A DNA stretch of 64,000 nucleotides from JBNKHG01 sp050290225 (GTDB lineage: Bacteria; Pseudomonadota; Gammaproteobacteria; Pseudomonadales; Cellvibrionaceae), in contig JBNKHG010000013.1 in the NCBI GenBank assembly GCA_050290225.1, forward strand, positions 1-64,000, read 5' to 3'. Within the stretch, counting starts at the first letter, position 1. Each line of letters starts with the position of its first letter. Below the pieces are notes generated by a model. It was not told the origin of the DNA. It saw nothing but the letters and a program-made list of their open reading frames with translations, and ran no database searches. This document shows, one piece after another, positions 7,640-15,885 of this stretch. The position numbers were made by a program, and so were the translations under genes.

Positions 7640-8623
7640 CTACGCCACGGGCACATCGCGCACCAGGCGGTCGATGACCTGGTCCGGGCTGATGCCGTTG
7701 GCCTCGGCTTCAAAGCTCAGCAGTAGTCGATGGCGCAAGGTGTCGTGTATCACTGCCTGGACATCATCCGGGCTGACAAAATCCTTTCCCTGGAGCCAGG
7801 CGTGGGCGCGGGCACAGCGATCCAGGGCAATGGTGCCGCGGGGGCTGGCGCCGAATTCGATCCAACTGGCCAGTTCCGGATTGTAGCCGGAGGGGCGGCG
7901 GGTTGCGTTGATCAGCTGCACAATGTACTCCTCCACGGCTTCGGCCATGTGCACGCCCAGTACCTCCTGGCGCGCGCTCAGCAGGCTTTGCTCGCTGATC
8001 ACATCCGGTTTGGCCACCGCTTTATGGGCCGCTTCGTCACGGGCCAACTTCAGTATCTGTCGCTCCGCCGAAATATCCGGGTAGTCCACGATCACATGCA
8101 TCAGGAAGCGGTCGAGCTGCGCCTCAGGCAGGGGATAGGTGCCCTCCTGTTCAATAGGATTCTGGGTTGCCATCACCATAAACAGTTCAGGCAGGCGGTA
8201 TGTGTGGCGCCCGACACTGACCTGGCGCTCGGCCATGGCTTCCAGGAGGGCGGATTGCACTTTGGCCGGTGCCCGGTTGATTTCGTCGGCCAGCACCAGA
8301 TTGTGAAATATCGGTCCAGGCTGAAATTCGAAGTTGCTGGTTTCCGGGCGATAGATATCCGTACCGGTGACATCGGAGGGCAGCAGGTCCGGCGTAAACT
8401 GGACCCGGTGAAAATTGCCTTCGATCCCCTCCGACAGGGTTTTGATAGCTTTTGTCTTGGCCAGGCCCGGAGCACCTTCAACCAGCAAATGGCCATCTGC
8501 GAGCAGGGCAATCAACAATCGGTCGATCAAGTGCTGCTGGCCAATAATCTGGTCGCACAGCCAGGCTCTGAGAGCGGTAACAGAGGTACTTTCGGTGGCG
8601 GTATCCTGAGAGATTTCAAGCAT
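7640..8623 (-). CDS. MoxR-family AAA ATPase
   Basis: A 327-residue AAA+ protein, the first gene of the Bat operon. The Walker A region is EGAPGLAKTKAIKTL and Walker B is NLVLADEINRAPAKVQ, with the MoxR signature LLEAMAERQVSVG and the sensor motif MVMATQNPIEQEGTYPLPEA. A C-terminal lid domain holds RPSGYNPELASWIEFGASPR. MoxR ATPases are thought to act as chaperones that mature or insert metal into VWA partners, which fits the two VWA proteins downstream. The ATG at 8623 begins MLEISQDT. The gene is divergent from the glutamate dehydrogenase across a 246-bp gap that must hold the operon promoter. Confidence 0.92.
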   Translation of the reverse strand: MLEISQDTATESTSVTALRAWLCDQIIGQQHLIDRLLIALLADGHLLVEGAPGLAKTKAIKTLSEGIEGNFHRVQFTPDLLPSDVTGTDIYRPETSNFEFQPGPIFHNLVLADEINRAPAKVQSALLEAMAERQVSVGRHTYRLPELFMVMATQNPIEQEGTYPLPEAQLDRFLMHVIVDYPDISAERQILKLARDEAAHKAVAKPDVISEQSLLSARQEVLGVHMAEAVEEYIVQLINATRRPSGYNPELASWIEFGASPRGTIALDRCARAHAWLQGKDFVSPDDVQAVIHDTLRHRLLLSFEAEANGISPDQVIDRLVRDVPVA

Positions 8624-8797
8624 GGATGATAACTTCAGTCTGATTCTTGGGGGTATTATTCAAGTTATTGATTAGCCGAGATTTTAGCGATCCTGCCATG
8701 GGGCGCAAGATGGCTTGTGATTTGGGCGATGAAGCCTGCTAGTAGACCCGAATTTTCTGGTCCAGTTCCATCGATTTTCCGTAGATTATTTGGCTCG

Positions 8798-8810
8798 GCA
8801 TAGTCTATGC
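8798..8810. promoter_or_regulatory. Perfect 13-bp palindrome upstream of the glutamate dehydrogenase
   Basis: GCATAG-T-CTATGC reads the same on both strands and lies 60 bp before the chosen start of the dehydrogenase, in the divergent gap with moxR. Position and symmetry fit an operator or a promoter element. I cannot assign a regulator, and a palindrome of this size can occur by chance. Confidence 0.35.
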
Positions 8811-8869
8811 TATCGGTGTTTTCGCTGTCTAATAATAAAGATGCCAATGAAAAGGCTAAGGTTTGGAGA

Positions 8870-11800
8870 ATGGACGTGGACGTAAGCTTGATTGCTGCGG
8901 AAAACAAAGGTGCATTTGTGGATCAACTGCACAAGCTCATCGATGAACGCCAGCAGGGGGATGAAAAGGATTCGCTCAAATCCTTTGCTGATCAGTATTT
9001 TGAGAAATATCCCATCGACGAACTCAATGGTCGCCAACTGAGTGATGTCTACGGCAGTACCTTCGCCTGGTGGAATTTCCTCCAGCAACATGATCTGAGT
9101 GCCCCGAAAATTCGCGTATTCAACCCAAGCCTGGAAGAGGACGGCTGGCTATGCGGCCACACGGTGGTCGCTATTTTGCAGCGCGACATGCCATTCCTGG
9201 TGGATTCGGTGCGCATGGAGATGAATCGACGCAATATCGCCATCCACTCCATAAAGAGCACGGTTTTCAATATTGGTCGCAACGCACGGCATGAGCTGGT
9301 TGAACTGGCCAAGCCCAACGACCGGCTCAAGGACAGCAAATCCAGAAAATACCGGCGCGAGGCGTTGATCTACCTGGAAATCAACCTTCATACCTCAGAG
9401 GCGGAGATGGCCGACATGGCCAGCAGTATTGCCTCGGTGATCCGCGAAGTAGAGCAGGTGGTGGACGACTATCAGCCGCTGCTGGCCCAGATGGCTGAAG
9501 TTGAGCAAAACCTGGCCAACGCGGATAAGGGCCATCTGGCCGACGAGATTCGGGAAAGCCGCGAGTTTGTGAGATGGCTGGCCGAGCACTTCACCATAAT
9601 GGGCTATGTCGAGTATGAGTTTCGCGGTGAGGGTAGCGAACGCGAGCTCTGCGAATTGCCGGACAGGAGTCTGGGGTTGTTCAAAAGTGGCAAAGGCAGC
9701 GGCCAACCGAGTAACCTGGTGGAAGATTTCAATCCGGGTATGGCGCGATTTCACCTGACCCCTCATGCCCTGGCCTTCACCAAGTCCTCGATGCGCTCGC
9801 GGGTTCACCGCCAAGCCTACTCGGACTATGTGATTATCAAACGCTATAACACGGCTGGCGAGGTTTGTGGCGAGTGCCGCTTCCTCGGCCTCTACACCTC
9901 GCCGGTTTATACCTTGAGCCCGACCAAGATCCCGGTGATCCGCCAGAAGGTGGCGCAAGTCATTGAGCGCTCTGGCATGGATCCCGCCAGCCACGATGGC
10001 AAGGTATTGCGCCTGGTGCTTGAAACCTTTCCCCGTGACGAACTGTTCCAGAGCAGCACCTCGGAATTGTTCGATACCGTGATGGGCGTGGCGCGTATCA
10101 ATGAACGGTATATGGTGCGGCTATTCTTGCGTCGTGATCCCTACGGCAAATTCGTTAACTGCCTGGTGTACGTGCCGAGGGATATCTTCAGTACTCGTAC
10201 CCGTATCACCATTCAGGAGCTTATATCCAAGGAGTTGGGTGCGAGCGAGTGCGACTTTACCACCTATTTCTCCGAGTCCATCCTGGCGCGTGTTCACCTG
10301 GTGTTCAAGGTCGACCCCCAACATCAGCTGGATGTCGACGTCAAGCGCCTGGAGACGAAAATCGTTGACCTCACCCGCACCTGGGAAGATCACCTGTTCG
10401 AATCCCTGAGCGACACTCACGGTGAGGAGCGGGGCAGCCGTCTGTTCGATATATACGAACACGCCTTTCCCAGTTCCTACAAGGAGCACTTCGAGGCTCG
10501 TCATGCGGTCCACGATATCGAGACTTTGTCGCCGTTGAAGAATACTGGCGATATCGCCATGAGTTTCTACCAGCCCATAGGGGCCGAAAAAAACCAGGTG
10601 CGCTTTAAAGTCTTCCATCACAATGCCATGCTGGAACTCTCGGATGTGATCCCGGTGATGGAGCGCCTCGGTTTGCGGGTAATCGGCGAGCACCCCTATC
10701 AGATTCGCCGCGCCGGAAAAGATGATCGCCCCGGCGATGTCATATGGTTGCACGACTTTAACCTGCTCTACGATCTGCCCGTGGAAGTGGATGTGCATGC
10801 AGTGCGCAATAACTTTCAGGAGGCCTTTGCCGCCATCTGGAGCCACAAAACCGAAAGTGACGCCTTTAACCGACTGGTGCTGGGTGCACGCCTCAACTGG
10901 CGTGAAGTGAGCCTGCTGCGGGCTTACGCCCGCTATATGAAACAGACGGCCTTCAACTTTTCACAAACCTACATTGCCAATACCCTGGCCAATCACCTGG
11001 AGATCACCCGCAACCTGATTGCGCTTTTCAAGAGCCGCTTCGATCCCCGCTTGAACCATTTCACCGACAAGGACCTGGAACGGGTGGAGCGCCTGCGGGA
11101 CAAGATCGTTGCCAGTCTGGAAACCGTTGACAACCTTAACGAGGATCACATTATCCGCCGTTACCTGGATATGATCATGGGTACCCTGCGTACCAACTTC
11201 TTCCAGAACGATGGGGATGGTGAGCACAAGGACTACCTCTCGATCAAATTCAGCCCACAACAGATCCCGGATATTCCCGAACCGCGCCCCCTGTTTGAAA
11301 TCTTTGTTTACTCCCCTCGGGTCGAAGGCGTGCATCTGCGCGGAGGCAGGGTGGCCCGTGGTGGACTGCGCTGGTCCGATCGCCTGCAGGACTACCGCAC
11401 TGAAGTACTGGGTCTGGTCAAGGCGCAGCAGGTCAAGAACGCGGTTATCGTCCCTAGCGGTGCCAAGGGGGGATTTGTCGGCAAGCGCCTGCCGACAAGC
11501 GGTGACCGCGAGGCATTTTTAAACGAGGGTATCGCCTGCTACAAGATCTTTATCCAGGGCCTTCTCGATGTCACAGACAATATTGTCGACGGTAAGGTGG
11601 TACCACCCAAACAGGTGCTGCGCCAGGATGGGGATGACCCCTACCTTGTGGTGGCAGCCGATAAGGGGACGGCCACCTTCTCTGATATCGCCAACGCTAT
11701 CTCGGAGGAATACGGGCACTGGCTCGGCGATGCTTTTGCATCCGGTGGAAGCCAGGGGTATGACCATAAGGGTATGGGCATTACAGCGCGTGGCGCCTGG

Positions 11801-13807
11801 GTATCGGTGCAGCGTCACTTCAAAGAGAAGGGGCTGGATGTTCAGGCCGAGGACTTCACCGTGATCGGCATCGGCGATATGGGCGGCGATGTGTTCGGTA
11901 ACGGTATGTTGATGTCTGAGCATATCCGGTTGGTGGCTGCCTTCAACCATATGCATATTTTTGTCGACCCCAACCCGGATGCGGCCAAGAGCTTCGTCGA
12001 GCGCAAGCGACTTTTTGAGACGCCTCGCAGCACATGGGCCGATTACGACAAGAAACTGATTTCCAAGGGCGGAGCGGTGTTTACGCGCAGTGCCAAGTCA
12101 ATCACCCTGACACCGGAAATCAAAGCCCGCTTTGATATCAAACAGAATAAGATGACGCCCACGGAGTTCCTGCACGAACTGCTGAAGGCGCCGGTGGATT
12201 TGATCTGGAACGGTGGTATTGGCACCTATGTCAAAGCCGAAAGCGAATCCAACGCCGATGTCGGCGACAAGGCCAACGATGCCCTGCGAGTTAATGGCAA
12301 TGAGTTGCGTTGTAAGGTTTTCGGCGAGGGCGGTAATCTCGGCCTGACCCAGTTGGGACGGATCGAATACTGCCTCCATGGCGGCGCCTGTAACACGGAC
12401 TTTATCGACAACGCCGCCGGGGTGGACTGCTCGGACCACGAGGTCAATATCAAAATCCTGTTGAACGAAGTGGTCGCCCGCGGTGATATGACCGGCAAAC
12501 AGCGAAACCAGTTATTGGAATCCATGACCGATTCGGTTGCCGAGCTGGTGCTCAACAACAACTACCGCCAGACCCAGGCTATCAGTGTCGCCGAGTACCA
12601 GGCCAGCTCCCGCATCGGTGAATACCGCCGCTTTATCAATCGAATGGAGAGTGAGGGACGCCTTGACCGGTCACTGGAGTTTATCCCAACGGACGAAGAG
12701 CTACTTGAGCGGCAGGCACTGGGCAAGTCCCTGACAAGACCGGAGCTGTCGGTACTGATTTCCTACGCCAAGGTGATGCTGAAGGAAGAGTTGGCCAATC
12801 CCGAGGTGCATGCCGATGACTATATGGCTGCTTCTGTGGAGCTGGCCTTCCCCGCGGTATTGCGGGATCGCTTTAAGGATACCCTGTACAAACACAGCCT
12901 GCGCGAGGAAATTGTTGCCACTCAGATAGCCAATGACATGGTCAATAACATGGGCATCAACTTTTGCCTGCGGTTGATGGAGGCTACCGGTTCCTCCGCC
13001 AGCCAAGTGGCCAGGGCCTATGTCACCGCCCGGGACATTTACCGTCTGGAAGATTACTGGCAATCGGTAGAGGACCTCGATTACCGTGTGCCCGCAGATC
13101 TGCAGATGGCGTTGATGACCCAGATGATGCGTCGAGTGCGCCGTGCCACCCGCTGGTTCTTGCGTAACCGTCGCTCTCATCTGAACCCGGCCCAGGAGAT
13201 AACGTGTTTTGGCCCTGTTATCCAGCGCTTGATCGAAGGAGTTCCAGCGCGACTACGTGGCGAAGCCAAAACCGAGTGGGAGCAGGCTTTCGAAAAGCTG
13301 AGCGAACAGGGGGTGCCTGAACGCCTGGCAAAACGGGCGGCCATTCCCGCCGGCCTTTACGCCGGTCTCGGTATGGTGGAAGCGGCGGAGCAAAGTGGTG
13401 CCGATATTCTCAAGGTGGCCGATGTCCACCTGGCTCTGGGGGAGCGCCTTGGCCTGCACTGGTTTGCTAACCAGATTGCTGAAGCCCGGGTGGAAACCTA
13501 CTGGCAGGCCATGGCTCGGGAAGCCTTTATGGATGACCTGGAGTCGCAGATGCGGGTACTGAGCGTGTCGCTGATTCGGCTGGCGGGAGAGGATTATGGC
13601 ATCGATGAGGCGATTGCCCTATGGGCCGGACAGCACCAGGTATTGGAGAGTCGTTGGAAGTCTATGATCAGCGAGTTGCAGGGGGCGCCAGGTACTGATT
13701 TTGCGATGTTCTCGGTGGCAATGCGGGAGTTGTTGGACCTGGCCCAGGCGAGCCAGCATTGCGAGTCCTTTGACGATGGCAGTTCGCCCTGCACGGGGGT
13801 TGCCTAG
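8870..13807 (+). CDS. gdhB: NAD-specific glutamate dehydrogenase, large (180-kDa class)
   Basis: This protein of about 1645 residues converts glutamate plus NAD to 2-oxoglutarate, ammonium and NADH, usually in the catabolic direction. Its size matches the 180-kDa class. The N-terminal half holds ACT-like regulatory regions (DMPFLVDSVRMEMNRRNIAI). The catalytic core has GGRVARGGLRWSDRLQDYR, KNAVIVPSGAKGGFVGKRL and AADKGTATFSDIAN. The nucleotide-binding region has IGIGDMGGDVFGNGML followed by HIFVDPNPD. I chose the ATG at 8870; an in-frame ATG at 8807 lies inside a palindrome and lacks a ribosome site. The long C-terminal helical domain ends with a stop at 13807. DUF2835 and pyrD follow on the same strand, 36 and 133 bp after preceding stops or starts, an order I recall from other gammaproteobacteria. 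Confidence 0.95.
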   Translation: MDVDVSLIAAENKGAFVDQLHKLIDERQQGDEKDSLKSFADQYFEKYPIDELNGRQLSDVYGSTFAWWNFLQQHDLSAPKIRVFNPSLEEDGWLCGHTVVAILQRDMPFLVDSVRMEMNRRNIAIHSIKSTVFNIGRNARHELVELAKPNDRLKDSKSRKYRREALIYLEINLHTSEAEMADMASSIASVIREVEQVVDDYQPLLAQMAEVEQNLANADKGHLADEIRESREFVRWLAEHFTIMGYVEYEFRGEGSERELCELPDRSLGLFKSGKGSGQPSNLVEDFNPGMARFHLTPHALAFTKSSMRSRVHRQAYSDYVIIKRYNTAGEVCGECRFLGLYTSPVYTLSPTKIPVIRQKVAQVIERSGMDPASHDGKVLRLVLETFPRDELFQSSTSELFDTVMGVARINERYMVRLFLRRDPYGKFVNCLVYVPRDIFSTRTRITIQELISKELGASECDFTTYFSESILARVHLVFKVDPQHQLDVDVKRLETKIVDLTRTWEDHLFESLSDTHGEERGSRLFDIYEHAFPSSYKEHFEARHAVHDIETLSPLKNTGDIAMSFYQPIGAEKNQVRFKVFHHNAMLELSDVIPVMERLGLRVIGEHPYQIRRAGKDDRPGDVIWLHDFNLLYDLPVEVDVHAVRNNFQEAFAAIWSHKTESDAFNRLVLGARLNWREVSLLRAYARYMKQTAFNFSQTYIANTLANHLEITRNLIALFKSRFDPRLNHFTDKDLERVERLRDKIVASLETVDNLNEDHIIRRYLDMIMGTLRTNFFQNDGDGEHKDYLSIKFSPQQIPDIPEPRPLFEIFVYSPRVEGVHLRGGRVARGGLRWSDRLQDYRTEVLGLVKAQQVKNAVIVPSGAKGGFVGKRLPTSGDREAFLNEGIACYKIFIQGLLDVTDNIVDGKVVPPKQVLRQDGDDPYLVVAADKGTATFSDIANAISEEYGHWLGDAFASGGSQGYDHKGMGITARGAWVSVQRHFKEKGLDVQAEDFTVIGIGDMGGDVFGNGMLMSEHIRLVAAFNHMHIFVDPNPDAAKSFVERKRLFETPRSTWADYDKKLISKGGAVFTRSAKSITLTPEIKARFDIKQNKMTPTEFLHELLKAPVDLIWNGGIGTYVKAESESNADVGDKANDALRVNGNELRCKVFGEGGNLGLTQLGRIEYCLHGGACNTDFIDNAAGVDCSDHEVNIKILLNEVVARGDMTGKQRNQLLESMTDSVAELVLNNNYRQTQAISVAEYQASSRIGEYRRFINRMESEGRLDRSLEFIPTDEELLERQALGKSLTRPELSVLISYAKVMLKEELANPEVHADDYMAASVELAFPAVLRDRFKDTLYKHSLREEIVATQIANDMVNNMGINFCLRLMEATGSSASQVARAYVTARDIYRLEDYWQSVEDLDYRVPADLQMALMTQMMRRVRRATRWFLRNRRSHLNPAQEITCFGPVIQRLIEGVPARLRGEAKTEWEQAFEKLSEQGVPERLAKRAAIPAGLYAGLGMVEAAEQSGADILKVADVHLALGERLGLHWFANQIAEARVETYWQAMAREAFMDDLESQMRVLSVSLIRLAGEDYGIDEAIALWAGQHQVLESRWKSMISELQGAPGTDFAMFSVAMRELLDLAQASQHCESFDDGSSPCTGVA

Positions 13808-13843
13808 GCGGCGGCTGCAGTTCTTTGGGCAAGTGACTCAGTA

Positions 13844-14062
13844 ATGGAATTTGTTTTTCATTTGCGCATTCCCGCGTCGGATTACCTGAGATTGTATCAA
13901 GGGGCGGCGCGGGAAGTTGTTGCCAAAGCTCAGGATGGTCGTCGGGTGCGATTCTCCGCCCATTTGCTGCGCCCTTTTGTCGATAAGGACGGTGTTAACG
14001 GTCGCTTTCGTATTTTGACGGACAACCAGCATCGCTTCAAAAAGATTGAGCGATTGGATTAA
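13844..14062 (+). CDS. DUF2835 family small protein
   Basis: A 72-residue protein starting MEFVFHLRIPASDYLRLYQG and containing DGRRVRFSAHLLRPFV. The C-terminal part (GRFRILTDNQHRFKKIERL) completes the DUF2835 pattern, a small beta-rich family of unknown role, recalled as a frequent neighbour of the large glutamate dehydrogenase. It has no signal peptide or membrane helix. The start ATG at 13844 lies 36 bp after the dehydrogenase stop, so the two may share a transcript. A short inverted repeat (ACGG..CCGT) follows the stop near 14065-14082. Confidence 0.8.
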   Translation: MEFVFHLRIPASDYLRLYQGAAREVVAKAQDGRRVRFSAHLLRPFVDKDGVNGRFRILTDNQHRFKKIERLD

Positions 14063-14158
14063 GGGACGGCTGTATAACCGTTAGGAAAATCGACTCCAGT
14101 TCCGCTTTCCAGTATCCTTGCGCCCCAGTCTGGCTTCTATCAATCGGGTGCTCTTTTT

Positions 14159-15229
14159 ATGTATTCTCTGATGCGCAATCTGCTGTTCTGCCTGGATGCG
14201 GAAACCTCCCACGAATTTGCCCTGGATATGTTGGGCGCAGCCGAGCGCCTGAAGTTGCTGCCGCTATTTGCGTCAAAGGTGGCGGACGATCCGGTCGAGG
14301 TTATGGGCTTGAACTTTCCCAACCCGGTGGGGCTGGCGGCGGGACTGGACAAGAATGGTGACTATTTTAATGCCCTGGGCCAACTGGGGTTTGGGTTTGT
14401 GGAGATTGGCACAGTGACTCCACGGCCACAGCCTGGTAATCCGCAACCCCGACTGTTCCGTTTGCCGGAAGCGGAGGCGATTATTAATCGCATGGGTTTC
14501 AATAACAAAGGGGTCGATCACCTGGTTGAGAAGGTGCTTCGCCGCCGCTACCAAGGGGTGCTGGGCATCAATATCGGCAAAAACTTTGATACCCCGGTAG
14601 AAAACGCCGCCGACGATTACCGCATCTGCATGAACAAGGTTTACCCCCACGCCGATTACATCACTGTTAATGTGTCGTCCCCGAATACTCCGGGATTACG
14701 CAACCTTCAATTTGGGGACAGCCTTAAATCCCTGCTGGAGGTCATAAAACAGGAGCAGTTACGCCTGGAGCAAGAGTATGGGCACTATGTACCTGTCGCG
14801 GTCAAGATCGCGCCCGATATGGGCGAGGACGAGTTGCAACAGGTAGCCGCAGTACTGGTGGAACAGGGCATGGACGGAGTGATTGCCACTAATACCACTG
14901 TCGCGCGCGAAGGGGTTGAAGGGATGAGGTACAGCGACGAACAGGGTGGTTTAAGCGGCGCGCCGGTGTTTGACAGTTCGACCCGGGTAGTCGCGTTGCT
15001 CCATGAAGCACTGAAGGGCAAACTACCGATTATCGGCGTGGGTGGTATTCTCGATGGCGCGGACGCAGCGGCTAAAATAGAAGCAGGGGCCAGCCTGGTG
15101 CAAATTTACAGCGGTTTTATTTACCGGGGCCCGGCATTGATTGCGGAGGCGGCTGATGCGATTGCCTCTTTGGCTGTGGAGGCCCGTGAGGATGAATCTG
15201 GGCCCGCCTTGGCGGGCCGACAGGGTTGA
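14159..15229 (+). CDS. pyrD: Dihydroorotate dehydrogenase (quinone), class 2
   Basis: The 356-residue flavoenzyme oxidises dihydroorotate to orotate in pyrimidine synthesis and passes electrons to the membrane quinone pool. Class 2 features are visible. The N-terminal amphipathic region (MYSLMRNLLFCLDAETSHEF) docks at the membrane. GLAAGLDKNGDYFNALGQLG and IINRMGFNNKGVDHL bind FMN. NVSSPNTPGLRNLQ carries the catalytic serine of class 2 enzymes. IGVGGILDGADAAAKIEAGA closes the phosphate-binding site. Length is slightly above the E. coli protein. No operon partner in the pathway is present; pyrimidine genes are usually scattered. Confidence 0.97.
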   Translation: MYSLMRNLLFCLDAETSHEFALDMLGAAERLKLLPLFASKVADDPVEVMGLNFPNPVGLAAGLDKNGDYFNALGQLGFGFVEIGTVTPRPQPGNPQPRLFRLPEAEAIINRMGFNNKGVDHLVEKVLRRRYQGVLGINIGKNFDTPVENAADDYRICMNKVYPHADYITVNVSSPNTPGLRNLQFGDSLKSLLEVIKQEQLRLEQEYGHYVPVAVKIAPDMGEDELQQVAAVLVEQGMDGVIATNTTVAREGVEGMRYSDEQGGLSGAPVFDSSTRVVALLHEALKGKLPIIGVGGILDGADAAAKIEAGASLVQIYSGFIYRGPALIAEAADAIASLAVEAREDESGPALAGRQG

Positions 15230-15329
15230 TGCGATCGACTCGAAGGGAAGTTACTTTCGAGTGGATAAGTGAGTATCTCTGGAAGGGCCCACTTTCCGTT
15301 GATGGTTTTCCGTTTGCAGGCCGGATGGG

Positions 15330-15533
15330 TTATAAATTGCTTAATTTTTGAGCTTGGGCAAAGCGATTGTAACCATTCCAGTGATCCTCCCGGGCTTCGC
15401 GCCAGCCGGTAAGCCACTGTTGCCTGGCCAGGCCGCTTTCGTGGGGGCAGAGGCTTCTCGAGCGACCGTCAATACCTGCCTGGTAGCCTTTGCCGTAAGC
15501 GCGTTCGATATGGTTACGTTTTTGACGTTTCAT
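15330..15533 (-). CDS. rmf: Ribosome modulation factor
   Basis: This 67-residue basic protein matches ribosome modulation factor, which dimerises 70S ribosomes into inactive 100S particles in stationary phase. The conserved N-terminal block KRQKRNHIERAYGKGYQAG and the later CPHESGLARQQWLTGWREAR are diagnostic. The minus-strand ATG at 15533 is preceded by GAGAGG about a dozen bases upstream. It is a single-gene unit, convergent with pyrD and divergent from rlmL. In E. coli the gene responds to ppGpp and slow growth; nothing in the sequence proves that here. Confidence 0.95.
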   Translation of the reverse strand: MKRQKRNHIERAYGKGYQAGIDGRSRSLCPHESGLARQQWLTGWREAREDHWNGYNRFAQAQKLSNL

Positions 15534-15885
15534 AGGTTAGAGCACCTCTCACAGTTATCAAATTACAGGTTAGTAATTGAAAAAGTTGTTTTTGTTAACG
15601 CCCCGTTTGAATTTTGCTTACTGGTCTAACGCGCGGTTTGGCGGCGACAGTTAATTCCCCAAAAAACTGGCAATTAAGCAAAAATTACAACCCTTGGAGC
15701 GTATGAGGTAGGTGTCACAGCAAACGCTGTGAGCCTCAAGTACACCAAAAAGGGCGGGGGGTTGTGAATGATTTTATTCTTATACTTGCCAAAGCTCTTA
15801 TTTCGGATTGGCATTAAAGTTCAAGGGATTAGAATCAAATTGCCGTTAACCCCTTGTTATTCATAGACTATTTGAATTGATTATT
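15534..15885. other. Intergenic region between rmf and rlmL with a hairpin
   Basis: These 352 bp carry no plausible gene. The region is AT-rich near both starts, as expected for two divergent promoters. The clearest structure is TCACAGC at 15715-15721, loop AAAC, GCTGTGA at 15726-15732, a perfect 7-bp stem. Purine-rich AGGGCGGGGGG follows at about 15761. I cannot identify -35/-10 pairs with confidence. Confidence 0.5.

Noticed and set aside
7730..8629. 299-codon plus frame opposite moxR
   Set aside because: Antisense shadow of a gene with intact AAA motifs. Composition is not protein-like.
15715..15732. Possible CRP site in front of rmf
   Set aside because: Half sites are in the opposite order (TCACA...TGTGA, 8-bp gap). 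The CRP consensus is TGTGA-N6-TCACA. Kept only as a hairpin.
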